Made by a program: the position numbers and the translations under genes. This document shows, piece by piece, positions 25,609-34,585 of a DNA stretch of 64,000 bases (positions are counted from its first letter, which is position 1; each line of letters begins with the position of its first letter). The notes beneath the pieces were generated by a model. That model did no database searches, was not told the DNA's origin, and was given only the letters and a program-made list of their open reading frames with translations. This stretch comes from JALCOL01 sp022649665 (GTDB lineage: Bacteria; Bacillota; Bacilli; Lactobacillales; Enterococcaceae): assembly GCA_030372335.1 (NCBI GenBank), contig JAUDCW010000009.1; one strand, given 5' to 3'.

Positions 25609-27458
25609 TGCCATTGTCCTCCAGCATTCACGCGGTAGCTGCCGATCCAAGTATTGCGTGCCATCAGTCCTGATTCATAGAAGTAGTAGCAGCTGCCGCC
25701 GATCCACTGCCAGCTGCTTTTCGCCATCGTGCCGCGGCCGCCGCCTAACAAATAGTACCATTCGCTGCCGCTTGCCAGCCATGCCCCGTCATACATGTTT
25801 CCGGACGTGCCGAAATAGTACCAGTCACTCCCGAGAAGCTGCCAGCCGGTCGCCATTGCTCCTGATGCATTCAAAAGATACCAAGTATTGCCGTCTTTCA
25901 GCCAACCGGTCTTCATTGCCCCGCTCTGCTCCAGATAATACCAAGCATTGCCGACTTTGACCCAGCGCGTTTCCATGATGCCGCTCGCCGGATCCAGATA
26001 ATACCAGCAGCCGCCGATCCATTGCCAGCCGGTTTTCGGATGGCCGGTTTCATCCAAGTAATACCAAGTCTTGTTCAAAAAGTGCCAGCCCGCGCCAATG
26101 TCTGCCGTTTTCTGCTCGATGCCGCTTTGATCAAACAAGTACCAAACACCAGTGATCATTACGCCGCCGGTCGCCATCGCGCCTGAGCCTTGCAAATAAT
26201 AGCGGTTCCCCGCCTGTTCGAGCCAGCCGGTCTTCATCGCGCCGTTTGCCGGATCCAGATAGTACCACGCTCCGCTGATATACTGCCAGCCGGTTTTCAT
26301 CGCGCCGTTTGTCGGATCTAAATAGCGCCATGCCCCGTCGATCATTTGCCAGCCGGTCTGGATAACACCGTTTTCAGCATAGTATTTTTGAGCGCCGAAC
26401 GCTTGCCAGCCCGCATTCCAAGTGAGCGTATCCGCTTTGACCCAGCCGACAACGTGCTCAGCCGTCTTCGCGTAATACCATGTCTCGCCATTTTTGAGGG
26501 TCGCCGTTTGTTCAAGACGAACGTTTTTCCCCATATAAGCGGCAGTACTCGTGCCGGATGTTGTGCCGATCTCTTTGACATCGTGGTAGGCTTCACCCGC
26601 CTGCGTAATGTTTGCCGAATACAAGACATTTTTCACGGCCGGTGCTTTTTCTTCTTCAAGGACGTTCCAATAATATTCGACTAATTGATAAAATTCTGCA
26701 AATGTATAGCCGAACTGGCGGAAATACCCGATCGGATCGCTGTGATCTGTTCCGCCCATCATATTCGAGACTTCAAAGTGTCCCCACACCGTGCCGTAAG
26801 GGCGCCCCGCACCATCCGTTCCGCTGGCGCGCGATGGCGTCAACCCGTACTTTTGCAAGATCGAAGCCGCATAATATGCTTGGTTGCCGACCGAACGATA
26901 AAAGGCGGTCGCGTTTCCGGGATGCTCGCAAAGTTCGATATGAACGAAATACCGGTTCGCTTTCGGTCCGCTCCCCCACGCTGCATAATCGCTCGGATGG
27001 GTCTCGATGATCTTGCTTTGATCAGCGAATGCATGGACAAAGGCACTGTCCCAGCTTCTTCCCATATAAGCGATCTCGCCTTCGATCGTCGAAGAATCGT
27101 TCGCTGTTTCATGGATCTCGATCCCAAGCGGCTTGCCAACACCATCCGCGTAGCCGAATTTCGGCAGCTGCGGCAAATGACGGCTTTCGATCTCCGCGTG
27201 TCCATAGCCGATGATCGTCTGGTTCCGCCAGCTCATGCTCAGTGCCGAACGCAGCCGCGGCAAAAGATCAGCCTCTTGTTCTTCTTCATTATCGGTATAA
27301 TGTGTCTGCCCCGGTGCCAAGTCAAATGCCTTTTTGTCTTCTGCTGTCGGATTGGTCGGTGTATACGGATCATCCGCCGCACGCGCAACGCCCGCGGCCC
27401 CGCACAATCCCAGCGACAAGATCCCCGCTGCGAAAAGCAGTTTTTTCCCCAAATTCAT
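25605..27458 (-). CDS. N-acetylmuramoyl-L-alanine amidase with WY repeats
   Basis: 617 aa, secreted. Signal peptide 1-27 (ends GVARA). Residues about 85-260 are an amidase_2 domain that cleaves the MurNAc-L-Ala bond: zinc/active-site residues appear in GIEIHETAND, FVHIELCEHPGN and GTDHSDP. A small SH3/GW-like segment follows (about 275-345), then about thirteen WY/GW repeats (350-617). Start ATG at 27458 with AGGAGG 9 nt upstream. First gene of a two-lysin operon; the two enzymes cut different bonds and carry the same type of wall-binding repeat, suggesting joint action at division or autolysis. Confidence 0.9.
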   Translation of the reverse strand: MNLGKKLLFAAGILSLGLCGAAGVARAADDPYTPTNPTAEDKKAFDLAPGQTHYTDNEEEQEADLLPRLRSALSMSWRNQTIIGYGHAEIESRHLPQLPKFGYADGVGKPLGIEIHETANDSSTIEGEIAYMGRSWDSAFVHAFADQSKIIETHPSDYAAWGSGPKANRYFVHIELCEHPGNATAFYRSVGNQAYYAASILQKYGLTPSRASGTDGAGRPYGTVWGHFEVSNMMGGTDHSDPIGYFRQFGYTFAEFYQLVEYYWNVLEEEKAPAVKNVLYSANITQAGEAYHDVKEIGTTSGTSTAAYMGKNVRLEQTATLKNGETWYYAKTAEHVVGWVKADTLTWNAGWQAFGAQKYYAENGVIQTGWQMIDGAWRYLDPTNGAMKTGWQYISGAWYYLDPANGAMKTGWLEQAGNRYYLQGSGAMATGGVMITGVWYLFDQSGIEQKTADIGAGWHFLNKTWYYLDETGHPKTGWQWIGGCWYYLDPASGIMETRWVKVGNAWYYLEQSGAMKTGWLKDGNTWYLLNASGAMATGWQLLGSDWYYFGTSGNMYDGAWLASGSEWYYLLGGGRGTMAKSSWQWIGGSCYYFYESGLMARNTWIGSYRVNAGGQWQ

Positions 27459-27511
27459 CGCTTTTTTCCTCCTATAGTTTAGCAGCATTATCAATTCATA
27501 TTCATTCTATA

Positions 27512-27559
27512 GAAAAAAGCCGCAAAAAGGAATAAGAATCTTCCTTTTTGCGGCTTTTT
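27512..27559. terminator. Terminator between aspS and the lysin operon
   Basis: AAAAAGCCGCAAAAAGGAA/TTCCTTTTTGCGGCTTTTT perfect inverted repeat with U-runs on both strands; ends the hisS-aspS unit on the minus strand. Confidence 0.9.
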
Positions 27560-27579
27560 GAGTTATTTCAGTTGACAAA

Positions 27580-29352
27580 TCAGTCGATTTCGATTTTAGT
27601 GACCGCGAGATATAATTCATCGAGCTGTTTTTCTGAAACTTTGCTCGGTGCATCGTTCATCGGATCGACCGCTTTGCCGTTCTTCGGAAATGCCATGACT
27701 TCGCGGATATTGTTTTCGCCGGCCAAAAGCATCACTAGGCGGTCCAAACCGATCGCCAACCCACCGTGCGGCGGGAAACCGTATTCTAACGCGGTCAAAA
27801 GGAAACCGAATTGTTCTTCGGCACGCTCTTTGGTGAAACCGAGCGCCTCAAACATTTTTTCCTGCAATTCACGCGTATGGATCCGCAAACTGCCGCCGCC
27901 GATCTCGTACCCATTTAAGACGATATCATAGGCTTCAGCATAGACACTGCCGGGATCTGTCAATAATTTATCGACATCTTCCGCTTTCGGCAGCGTGAAC
28001 GGGTGATGCGCAGAAACATAGCGTTTTTCTTCTTCATCGTATTCAAAGAGCGGCCAGTCGACCACCCACAGAAAATTGAATTTGCTTTCATCGATCAGAC
28101 CAAGTTCATGACCAAAACGAGTCCGCAAAGCGCCGAGCGTTGCGGCAACGATCAAGCGCGTATCGGCAGCGAACAAGATCAAGTCGCCAACTTCAGCATC
28201 CAGGCGCTCGCGCAGTGCCGGTTCGACATCTTTGAAGAATTTGACGATCGGACCTTTCATGCCGTCTTCTTCGACTTTGATCCACGCCAACCCTTTTGCG
28301 CCGAATTGCGAAACATAATGCGCCAAATGATCCAAATCTTTGCGCGAATATTTTTTCGCCGCACCTTTCGCATTGAGGGCTTTGACCTGTCCGCCTTTTT
28401 CAAGTGCGCCTTGGAATACTTTAAAGTCGACATCTTTCACAACATCGGCGATATCGATCAATTCCATCCCGAAACGCGTATCAGGCTTGTCGCTGCCGAA
28501 GCGGTCCATCGCGTCATCCCAGCTGATACGCGGAAACGGCGTCGTGATCTCTTTCCCCAGTGTATCCTTCATGACTTGTTTGAGCAGGCCTTCGGTATAT
28601 TCTTGGATCTCTTCAGGCGTCAAGAAGGTCGTTTCCAAATCGACTTGCGTAAATTCAGGCTGGCGGTCGCCGCGCAGGTCTTCATCACGGAAACAGCGGG
28701 CGATTTGATAGTAGCGGTCAAAGCCGGCGCTCATCAAAAGCTGTTTTCTGATCTGCGGCGATTGCGGCAGCGCGTAAAAGTGCCCGGGATGAACGCGGGA
28801 AGGTACGAGATAATCGCGCGCGCCTTCCGGTGTCGATTTATCCAAGTAAGGCGTTTCGATATCGATGAAGCCTTGGGCGTCCAAAAAGTTGCGGACAGCC
28901 GTCATCGCTTTGGCACGCAGCATGATGTTGTGCGTCATTTTCGGCCGGCGCAGATCCAAATAACGATATTTCAAACGAATCTCATCAGACACTTTGTCAT
29001 CATCTTCGATCAAGAACGGCGGGGTTTTGGATTTGCTCAGCACAGTGATCGCATTCGCCAATACTTCGACTTCGCCGGTCTTCATTTTCGGATTGATCGT
29101 TTCGCTGCTCCGCGCACGCACGACGCCGCTGATCTCGAGCACATATTCGCTGCGGCATTTGTCGGCTTTCGCCCAGGCTTCTTTATTTTCTTCGGGATTG
29201 AAGACCGCTTGGACGATCCCTTCGCGGTCGCGCAGATCGATAAAGATCACGCCTCCCAAGTCGCGGCGCTTTTGCAGCCAGCCCTTGATCGTGACTGTTT
29301 CTCCTACATTTTCTTTGCGGATATCGCCGCAGTAATTCGTTCGTTTCGCCAT
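27580..29352 (-). CDS. aspS: Aspartyl-tRNA synthetase
   Basis: 590 aa, bacterial-type class II enzyme charging tRNA-Asp. N-terminal OB domain (GWLQKRRDLGGVIFIDLRDREG), motif 2 region FRDEDLRGDRQPEFTQVDLE, the bacterial GAD insertion (about 285-420), and motif 3 GLAIGLDRLVMLLAG. Located 24 bp downstream of hisS and co-transcribed behind the T-box. Normal length. Confidence 0.97.
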   Translation of the reverse strand: MAKRTNYCGDIRKENVGETVTIKGWLQKRRDLGGVIFIDLRDREGIVQAVFNPEENKEAWAKADKCRSEYVLEISGVVRARSSETINPKMKTGEVEVLANAITVLSKSKTPPFLIEDDDKVSDEIRLKYRYLDLRRPKMTHNIMLRAKAMTAVRNFLDAQGFIDIETPYLDKSTPEGARDYLVPSRVHPGHFYALPQSPQIRKQLLMSAGFDRYYQIARCFRDEDLRGDRQPEFTQVDLETTFLTPEEIQEYTEGLLKQVMKDTLGKEITTPFPRISWDDAMDRFGSDKPDTRFGMELIDIADVVKDVDFKVFQGALEKGGQVKALNAKGAAKKYSRKDLDHLAHYVSQFGAKGLAWIKVEEDGMKGPIVKFFKDVEPALRERLDAEVGDLILFAADTRLIVAATLGALRTRFGHELGLIDESKFNFLWVVDWPLFEYDEEEKRYVSAHHPFTLPKAEDVDKLLTDPGSVYAEAYDIVLNGYEIGGGSLRIHTRELQEKMFEALGFTKERAEEQFGFLLTALEYGFPPHGGLAIGLDRLVMLLAGENNIREVMAFPKNGKAVDPMNDAPSKVSEKQLDELYLAVTKIEID

Positions 29353-29376
29353 CTTTGTTTTTCTCCTTATTCCTGC

Positions 29377-30678
29377 TTATTTAAATTCGATCGTTGTCAT
29401 TTCATCATAGATTTCGCTGAAGTCGCGGTAGATCTCGGCAAGCGGATAGTTCTTTTCATGACCGGTCTTCATCGCTTTGACTTTCACCGTGCCGTTTTCC
29501 AGTTCACTTTCCCCGACTGTGACGACAAGCGTCGCATGCTCTTTGTTGGCGGATTTGAACTGGGCTTTCGGCTTGCGTTCCAAAAAGTCGCGGTCAGCTG
29601 AATAGCCGAATTTGCGCACCGCTTGGACAAGCTTGAGTGATTCGACATTCGTCATTTCCCCGATCCCGACCACATAGACATCCAGCGGATTCTCTTCCGG
29701 CAGTGTCACATCTTCCGCATCGAGCGTGATCAAAAGGCGTTCCACCCCGATCGCGAAGCCGAAGCCCGGTGTATGCGGACCGCCCAGATCTTCGACGAGA
29801 CTGTCATAGCGGCCGCCGCCGCAGATCGTCGTTTTCACCCCATGGAAGCCCGGCGCATTGCTCATGATCTCAAAGATCGTATGGGTGTAATAATCCAACC
29901 CGCGGACCATCGTCGGATCGATCACATAAGGGATATCAAGCGCACGAAGCATCATTTTGACTTCTTCAAAATGTTTCGAAGCCGCTTCGCTCAAATAGTC
30001 CAAGATCGAAGGCGCGTCAGCGACGATCGCCTGATCTTCCCGAGCTTTGCTGTCAAGAACGCGCAGCGGATTGTGCGCGAGCCGCTCTTTGGAGTCGCGG
30101 CTGAGCTCGTCTTCGTGCCGCTCCAGATACGCGATCAAGGCCGCGCGGTAAGCACTGCGGCTTTCGGCGTCGCCCAGTGTGTTGATCACCAGTTCGATAT
30201 GGGTGATCCCCAGCTGCTTGAAATATTCCATTGCCATCGCCATCGCTTCGACATCGACGGCCGGATTTTCAACCCCGAACGCTTCGATCCCGATCTGGTG
30301 AAATTCACGGTAGCGCCCGGCTTGCGGACGTTCATAGCGGAACATTGGTCCCATATAATACGTTTTATACGGCTTCGCATGTTCCGGACCATACAACTTG
30401 TTCTCAACATAGGCGCGGACGATCGGGGCTGTGCCTTCCGGGCGCAGCGTGATGTGGCGGTCGCCTTTATCGTAAAAGTCGTACATTTCTTTCGAAACGA
30501 TATCGGTCGTATCCCCGACACTGCGGGAGATCACTTCGTAATGTTCAAAAAGCGGCGTGCGGATCTCGCGGTAGCGATAGTCGCTGAAAAGCATCCGCGC
30601 GGTCTCTTCGATAAACTGCCATTTTTCCGAAATACCCGGCAGGATGTCTGCCGTTCCTTTAGGGCGCTGATATTTCAT
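29377..30678 (-). CDS. hisS: Histidyl-tRNA synthetase
   Basis: 433 aa, class II enzyme charging tRNA-His. Motif 1 near KPEGTADILP/RYREIRTP, motif 2 FRYERPQAGRYREFHQIGIEAFG, histidine A motif GLDYYTHTIFEI, motif 3 GFGFAIGVERLLI, and the C-terminal anticodon-binding domain from about 330. Start ATG with GGAGGGAA upstream. Controlled with aspS by a T-box leader, a standard arrangement in Firmicutes. Confidence 0.97.
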   Translation of the reverse strand: MKYQRPKGTADILPGISEKWQFIEETARMLFSDYRYREIRTPLFEHYEVISRSVGDTTDIVSKEMYDFYDKGDRHITLRPEGTAPIVRAYVENKLYGPEHAKPYKTYYMGPMFRYERPQAGRYREFHQIGIEAFGVENPAVDVEAMAMAMEYFKQLGITHIELVINTLGDAESRSAYRAALIAYLERHEDELSRDSKERLAHNPLRVLDSKAREDQAIVADAPSILDYLSEAASKHFEEVKMMLRALDIPYVIDPTMVRGLDYYTHTIFEIMSNAPGFHGVKTTICGGGRYDSLVEDLGGPHTPGFGFAIGVERLLITLDAEDVTLPEENPLDVYVVGIGEMTNVESLKLVQAVRKFGYSADRDFLERKPKAQFKSANKEHATLVVTVGESELENGTVKVKAMKTGHEKNYPLAEIYRDFSEIYDEMTTIEFK

Positions 30679-30705
30679 AATTTCCCTCCGTTCGATTTGA
30701 AAACA

Positions 30706-30945
30706 AAAAAAACTCGTCCTTTCTTAGTAAAAGGACGAGTTTGTGCTCGCGGTACCACCTGATTTGAAAGTCTTGGACTTTCCGCTTTGCAAGTAACGTT
30801 TGCCACGAGAAAGCTTTGCACTTTCTATCTCCAGAGCGTCTTTCGTTTGTCTCCGTGCAAGACCTTCCAGCCAAGGGTCTTTTCTCTGCGGCAGTTTCAA
30901 CAACTACTGACTCTTTCATTGATTGCTTCGTTTTCAACTATCCCT
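30706..30945 (-). promoter_or_regulatory. T-box riboswitch leader of hisS-aspS
   Basis: Minus-strand leader containing the T-box core AGGTGGTACCGCGAGC (30745-30760) and a terminator with stem AACTCGTCCTT/AAGGACGAGTT followed by U-run (30704-30742). Uncharged tRNA binding would favour the antiterminator. Histidine specificity is inferred from the downstream gene; the specifier codon was not resolved. Confidence 0.92.
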
Positions 30946-30946
30946 T

Positions 30947-30975
30947 AACCTACTAGAATTACGTGAAAATGTCAA
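30947..30975 (-). promoter_or_regulatory. hisS-aspS promoter
   Basis: TTGACA (30970-30975), 17-bp spacer, TAGGTT (30947-30952), at the start of the T-box leader. Confidence 0.7.
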
Positions 30976-31014
30976 GTTTTTTCATCTGATTCACAGCAGG
31001 ATAACGGAAATTTC

Positions 31015-31461
31015 TCATGATGCTTCTTTTTCCAAACAGATCGTGACCGGTCCGTCGTTCACAAGCGAAACCTGCATCTCTGCTCCGAACTTGCCGGTCG
31101 CGACTGCAAAGCCTGCTTGGCGCAGCTTTTCATTGAAAGCTTCATATAAATTTTCCGCCTCTGCCGGAGCCAGAGCTTTCGTAAAGCTCGGGCGATTGCC
31201 TTTTTTCGTATCCGCGTAAAGCGTAAATTGCGAAACCGACAGGATCGCGCCTTCGATTTGTTTCAGATCAAGATTCAATTTGCCGGTTTCGTCTTCAAAA
31301 ACGCGCAGTTTTGCAATTTTTTTTGCTAAATATTCGACTTCCGCCAGCGTATCGCCAGTCGTAAAGCCGACCAGCAGCAAAAATCCGCGGCCGATCTTGC
31401 CGATCTCGCGGCTGTCGACTGTGACCGCTGCGTTTTGCACGCGCTGCAGCAATACCCGCAT
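31015..31461 (-). CDS. dtd: D-aminoacyl-tRNA deacylase
   Basis: 148 aa. Removes D-amino acids (and glycine) wrongly attached to tRNA. Family motifs SVSQFTLYADTKKGNRPSFTKA and the C-terminal VSLVNDGPVT (Gly/cis-Pro pocket) are present. ATG at 31461 with AAGGAG 8 nt upstream; a GTG nine bases earlier lies within that site. It follows rel after 14 bp, a conserved rel-dtd pairing. Confidence 0.96.
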   Translation of the reverse strand: MRVLLQRVQNAAVTVDSREIGKIGRGFLLLVGFTTGDTLAEVEYLAKKIAKLRVFEDETGKLNLDLKQIEGAILSVSQFTLYADTKKGNRPSFTKALAPAEAENLYEAFNEKLRQAGFAVATGKFGAEMQVSLVNDGPVTICLEKEAS

Positions 31462-31475
31462 TCCTTCCACTCCTT

Positions 31476-33689
31476 TTAGCCGTTCGTGCGGCGGACTGTA
31501 TACACATCTGGCACGGTCTTGATTTTGTCAACGATCTGCTCCAGATGGCTCAAATTATCGATCCCGAGCGTCAGCAAAATGCTCGCCATTTTGTTTTTCG
31601 TCGGCCGTGCTTCGACTTTGACCAAATTTTTGCTCATCGTACTGACCACTTGCAGCACATCGTTCAAAAGCCCGGAACGATTATATCCGTAAATCTCAAG
31701 GTCGGTGTTGTATGTCTTGTTGGCACTGTGGGTATCTTCCCATTCGACTTCGATCAAACGTTCTTTTTTCTCTTTGGCGTGCTGGATATTGGGGCAGTCG
31801 GTGCGGTGGATCGAGATCCCGCGGCCTTTCGTGATGTAGCCGACGATGTCATCACCCGGTACCGGATTGCAGCAGTGCGATAAACGGATCAAAAGATTGT
31901 CGACCCCTTGGATCACCACGCCGCCTTCGTGCTTGATCTTCATTTTTTCCGGTTCTTTTTTCGGCGGCTGATTGATCAGCTCTTCGACTTTTTCCTGCTG
32001 TTTTTGTTTTTCTTTTTCATGGCGCTCTTTTTCCGTCAAGCGGTTGGCGACCGTGATCGGTGAAAGTTCGCCAAAGCCGATCGTAGCCAGAAAGTCATCG
32101 GTCGATTGGAAGTTGAAACGTTTGGCTGCTTCATGGATATTTTCTTTCGTCATGACTGCTTTCGGCGAGAATTCCATTTCCTGCAGCTGATGGATCAGCA
32201 TTTCGCGGCCGCGCGTGATATTCAGCTCGCGGTCCTGCGTTTTGAAGAACTTTTTGATCTTATTGCGTGCTTTGCTCGTTGCGACCATTTTGATCCAGTC
32301 GCGGCTCGGACCAAAAGAGTTCGGCGCGGTCAAAACTTCGACGATGTCGCCGTTTTTCAGTTTGTAGTCGAGCGGCACGATCTTGCCGTTGACTTTCGCG
32401 CCGGTCGTTTTATTGCCGATCTCGGTATGGATGCTGTAAGCAAAGTCAAGCGGACTGGACCCTTTCGGCAGCTCGGTCACGTCGCCTTTCGGGGTAAAGA
32501 CATATACTTTATCCGCGAAAATATCGCCTTTGACTGATTCCATAAAGTCAGCCGCGTCATAGCTTTCATCTTGGAGCTCTAGGATCTCATGGAACCAGGA
32601 GAGCTGCTTGGTCATGTTGTCAGAAGCATCTTCCGCATTGACGCCTTCCTTATAGGCCCAATGTGCTGCGACCCCGAATTCGGCGATCTCATGCATTTCT
32701 TCGGTGCGGATCTGCACTTCGACCGGCCGGCCTTTCGGACCGATCACAGTCGTATGGAGCGACTGATACATATTGGCTTTGGGCATCGCGATGTAATCTT
32801 TGAAGCGGCCCGGCATCGGCTTCCACTGCGTGTGGATCACACCGAGGACCGCATAGCAGTCTTTGATCGAATCCACGATCACACGCACCGCGGACAGATC
32901 ATAGATCTCGTTGAATTCTTTTTTCTTGTCGCGCATTTTGCGGTAGATCGAATAAATATGTTTCGGCCGCCCGTAGATCTCCGCTTTGATCCCGAGATCG
33001 TTGCAGGCGTCTTGGATCTGTTCCACCGTCTCTTTGATGTAGGCTTCGCGCTCAGAGCGCTTGGACTGCATCAAATGCACGATCCGGTAATACTGCTGCG
33101 GATTCAAATAGCGCAGCGCCGTATCTTCCAGCTCCCATTTGATGCGGCTGATCCCTAACCGATCAGCCAGCGGCGCATAGATCTCAAGCGTTTCTTGCGC
33201 GATCCGCCGCTGTTTGTCGGGACGCAGATATTTGAGCGTCCGGATATTATGCAGGCGGTCCGCCAGTTTGACCATGATGACCCGCAGATCTTGAGCCATC
33301 GCGAGCAGCATTTTGCGGTGATTTTCAGCAAGCTGCTCTTCATGGCTCTTATAGTGGATCTTCCCGAGTTTTGTGACGCCGTCGACCAGCATCGCAACAT
33401 CGCTGCCGAAAAGCGCGCGCAGATCTTCAAGCGTCGTCGGCGTATCTTCGACAACATCATGCAAAAAACCTGTCGCAACAGTATGCGGATCCATATGGAA
33501 CCCCGCCAAGATCCCCGCCACTTGGATCGGATGGACAATGTAGCCTTCGCCGGAAGCACGCTTTTGGTCTTTGTGCGCTTCTTTGGCATATTGATACGCT
33601 TTTTCCACAAAAGCGGCATGTTCTTTACTCATATATCCGCGGCAAAGCTCAATGACTTCTTCGCCGGTCAATGTTTTTTGTTTGGGCAT
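31476..33689 (-). CDS. rel: Bifunctional (p)ppGpp synthetase/hydrolase Rel
   Basis: 737 aa. Makes and degrades the alarmone (p)ppGpp. HD hydrolase domain with HDVVEDTPTT (residues about 50-200), synthetase domain with YGRPKHIYSIYRKM and QSLHTTVIGPKG (about 240-370), TGS domain (about 400-460, VFTPKGDVTELPKGS), a Cys-containing conserved helix region with RLSHCCNPVPGDDI, and a C-terminal ACT domain. Start ATG at 33689 with AAAGGAG; the frame extends to 33782 through the leader terminator and is not used. Both catalytic halves look intact. Transcribed with dtd; a promoter and a strong terminator precede it. Confidence 0.97.
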   Translation of the reverse strand: MPKQKTLTGEEVIELCRGYMSKEHAAFVEKAYQYAKEAHKDQKRASGEGYIVHPIQVAGILAGFHMDPHTVATGFLHDVVEDTPTTLEDLRALFGSDVAMLVDGVTKLGKIHYKSHEEQLAENHRKMLLAMAQDLRVIMVKLADRLHNIRTLKYLRPDKQRRIAQETLEIYAPLADRLGISRIKWELEDTALRYLNPQQYYRIVHLMQSKRSEREAYIKETVEQIQDACNDLGIKAEIYGRPKHIYSIYRKMRDKKKEFNEIYDLSAVRVIVDSIKDCYAVLGVIHTQWKPMPGRFKDYIAMPKANMYQSLHTTVIGPKGRPVEVQIRTEEMHEIAEFGVAAHWAYKEGVNAEDASDNMTKQLSWFHEILELQDESYDAADFMESVKGDIFADKVYVFTPKGDVTELPKGSSPLDFAYSIHTEIGNKTTGAKVNGKIVPLDYKLKNGDIVEVLTAPNSFGPSRDWIKMVATSKARNKIKKFFKTQDRELNITRGREMLIHQLQEMEFSPKAVMTKENIHEAAKRFNFQSTDDFLATIGFGELSPITVANRLTEKERHEKEKQKQQEKVEELINQPPKKEPEKMKIKHEGGVVIQGVDNLLIRLSHCCNPVPGDDIVGYITKGRGISIHRTDCPNIQHAKEKKERLIEVEWEDTHSANKTYNTDLEIYGYNRSGLLNDVLQVVSTMSKNLVKVEARPTKNKMASILLTLGIDNLSHLEQIVDKIKTVPDVYTVRRTNG

Positions 33690-33723
33690 CAGATCCACTC
33701 CTTTGCTGAGCACAGTCTTATTC

Positions 33724-33771
33724 AAAAAAAACAGCATAGGGCAGCGCGCGAACGCGCAGCGCCTGATGCTG
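33724..33771 (-). terminator. Strong terminator in the rel leader
   Basis: Minus-strand hairpin: outer CAGCAT/ATGCTG, GGC/GCC and GCGC-gttc-GCGC, followed by eight U residues (33724-33731). It lies between the rel promoter (about 26 nt downstream of the expected start) and the rel ATG, so it would stop most transcripts unless antitermination occurs. Confidence 0.85.
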
Positions 33772-33804
33772 AATGATGTCAACTTTCAGGTATTTATCAA
33801 GATT

Positions 33805-33833
33805 ATTATACTCGTCTTTGCTGAAATTTTCAA
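33805..33833 (-). promoter_or_regulatory. Promoter upstream of rel
   Basis: TTGAAA (33828-33833), 17-bp spacer, TATAAT (33805-33810), with the -35 overlapping the rsmE stop codon. Confidence 0.75.
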
Positions 33834-34582
33834 TCACCGCGGCTCAACTCAAAATAGAAGCTCGCACTGGCGAGAAGGTAGAGCGGCGCGGTCTCGGCCC
33901 GCAAGATCCGCGGACCCAAACCGCAGCACTTTGCGCCGGCTGCTTCAAACTGCGCGATCTCTTCCGGCGCAAAACCGCCTTCCGGACCAAAGACCGCTAA
34001 TAGTGAATCGCCGGGCTGCATCTTCTCAAAAGTTTGCACAAGCTGGGCGCGTTCGCCTTCTTTGGCCGACTCTTCATAGGCGATCAACACGTGCGTGAAG
34101 CGCGGGAAGCCTTGCAATAGTTCGGCAAACGAAGCAAATTCTACGAGCGGTGTTTGTGTCCGGTGCGACTGCTCAGCGGCTTCTTTCGCGATTTTTTCCA
34201 AGCGCGTCAGGCGCTTGCGGCGTTTTTTCTCATCCCAGCGGACGACCGATGTCTGGCTGGGAAAAGCGGTGAACGCCGCGGCCCCGAGTTCGGTCCCTTT
34301 TTGAACGATCCAATCGAGCTTGTCGCCTTTCGGCAGCCCGCAGGCGATCGTAAGGGCGACCGGCAGTTCGCGCGTAAAGTCTTCTTTGACAAAATGACCA
34401 TAGACTGCTTCGTCTGCGGTCAACTCCAAAAGCTCGCCCACGACACTTGTGTGATCGGGAAAAACCAAAAAATGCTTGTCGCCGACGCGGCTGCGCATCA
34501 CGTGCGCGATATGGTGGAAATTTTCACCTGTTACGATCACTTTGCCGTCAAGCGGCATTTCATCGACAAAATAGCGCTGCAT
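33830..34582 (-). CDS. rsmE: 16S rRNA m3U1498 methyltransferase RsmE
   Basis: 250 aa. SPOUT-class SAM enzyme methylating U1498 in the decoding region. N-terminal PUA-like part (MQRYFVDE...FHHIAHVMRSRVGD) and the trefoil-knot core with GTELGAAAFTAFPSQTSV, AVFGPEGGFAPEEI and LGPRILRAETAP. Three bases separate it from prmA, so the pair is co-transcribed and probably translationally coupled. Confidence 0.95.
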   Translation of the reverse strand: MQRYFVDEMPLDGKVIVTGENFHHIAHVMRSRVGDKHFLVFPDHTSVVGELLELTADEAVYGHFVKEDFTRELPVALTIACGLPKGDKLDWIVQKGTELGAAAFTAFPSQTSVVRWDEKKRRKRLTRLEKIAKEAAEQSHRTQTPLVEFASFAELLQGFPRFTHVLIAYEESAKEGERAQLVQTFEKMQPGDSLLAVFGPEGGFAPEEIAQFEAAGAKCCGLGPRILRAETAPLYLLASASFYFELSRGD

Positions 34583-34585
34583 CCC

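Noticed and set aside
28003..29601. 532-codon plus-strand ORF antisense to aspS and hisS.
   Set aside because: It mirrors strongly conserved coding regions, is rich in Phe, Arg and His as expected from reading the opposite strand, and has no start signal. Similar long shadows lie over adhE, fbp, the kinase at 10306 and rel; they follow from codon bias (few TTA, CTA, TCA codons).
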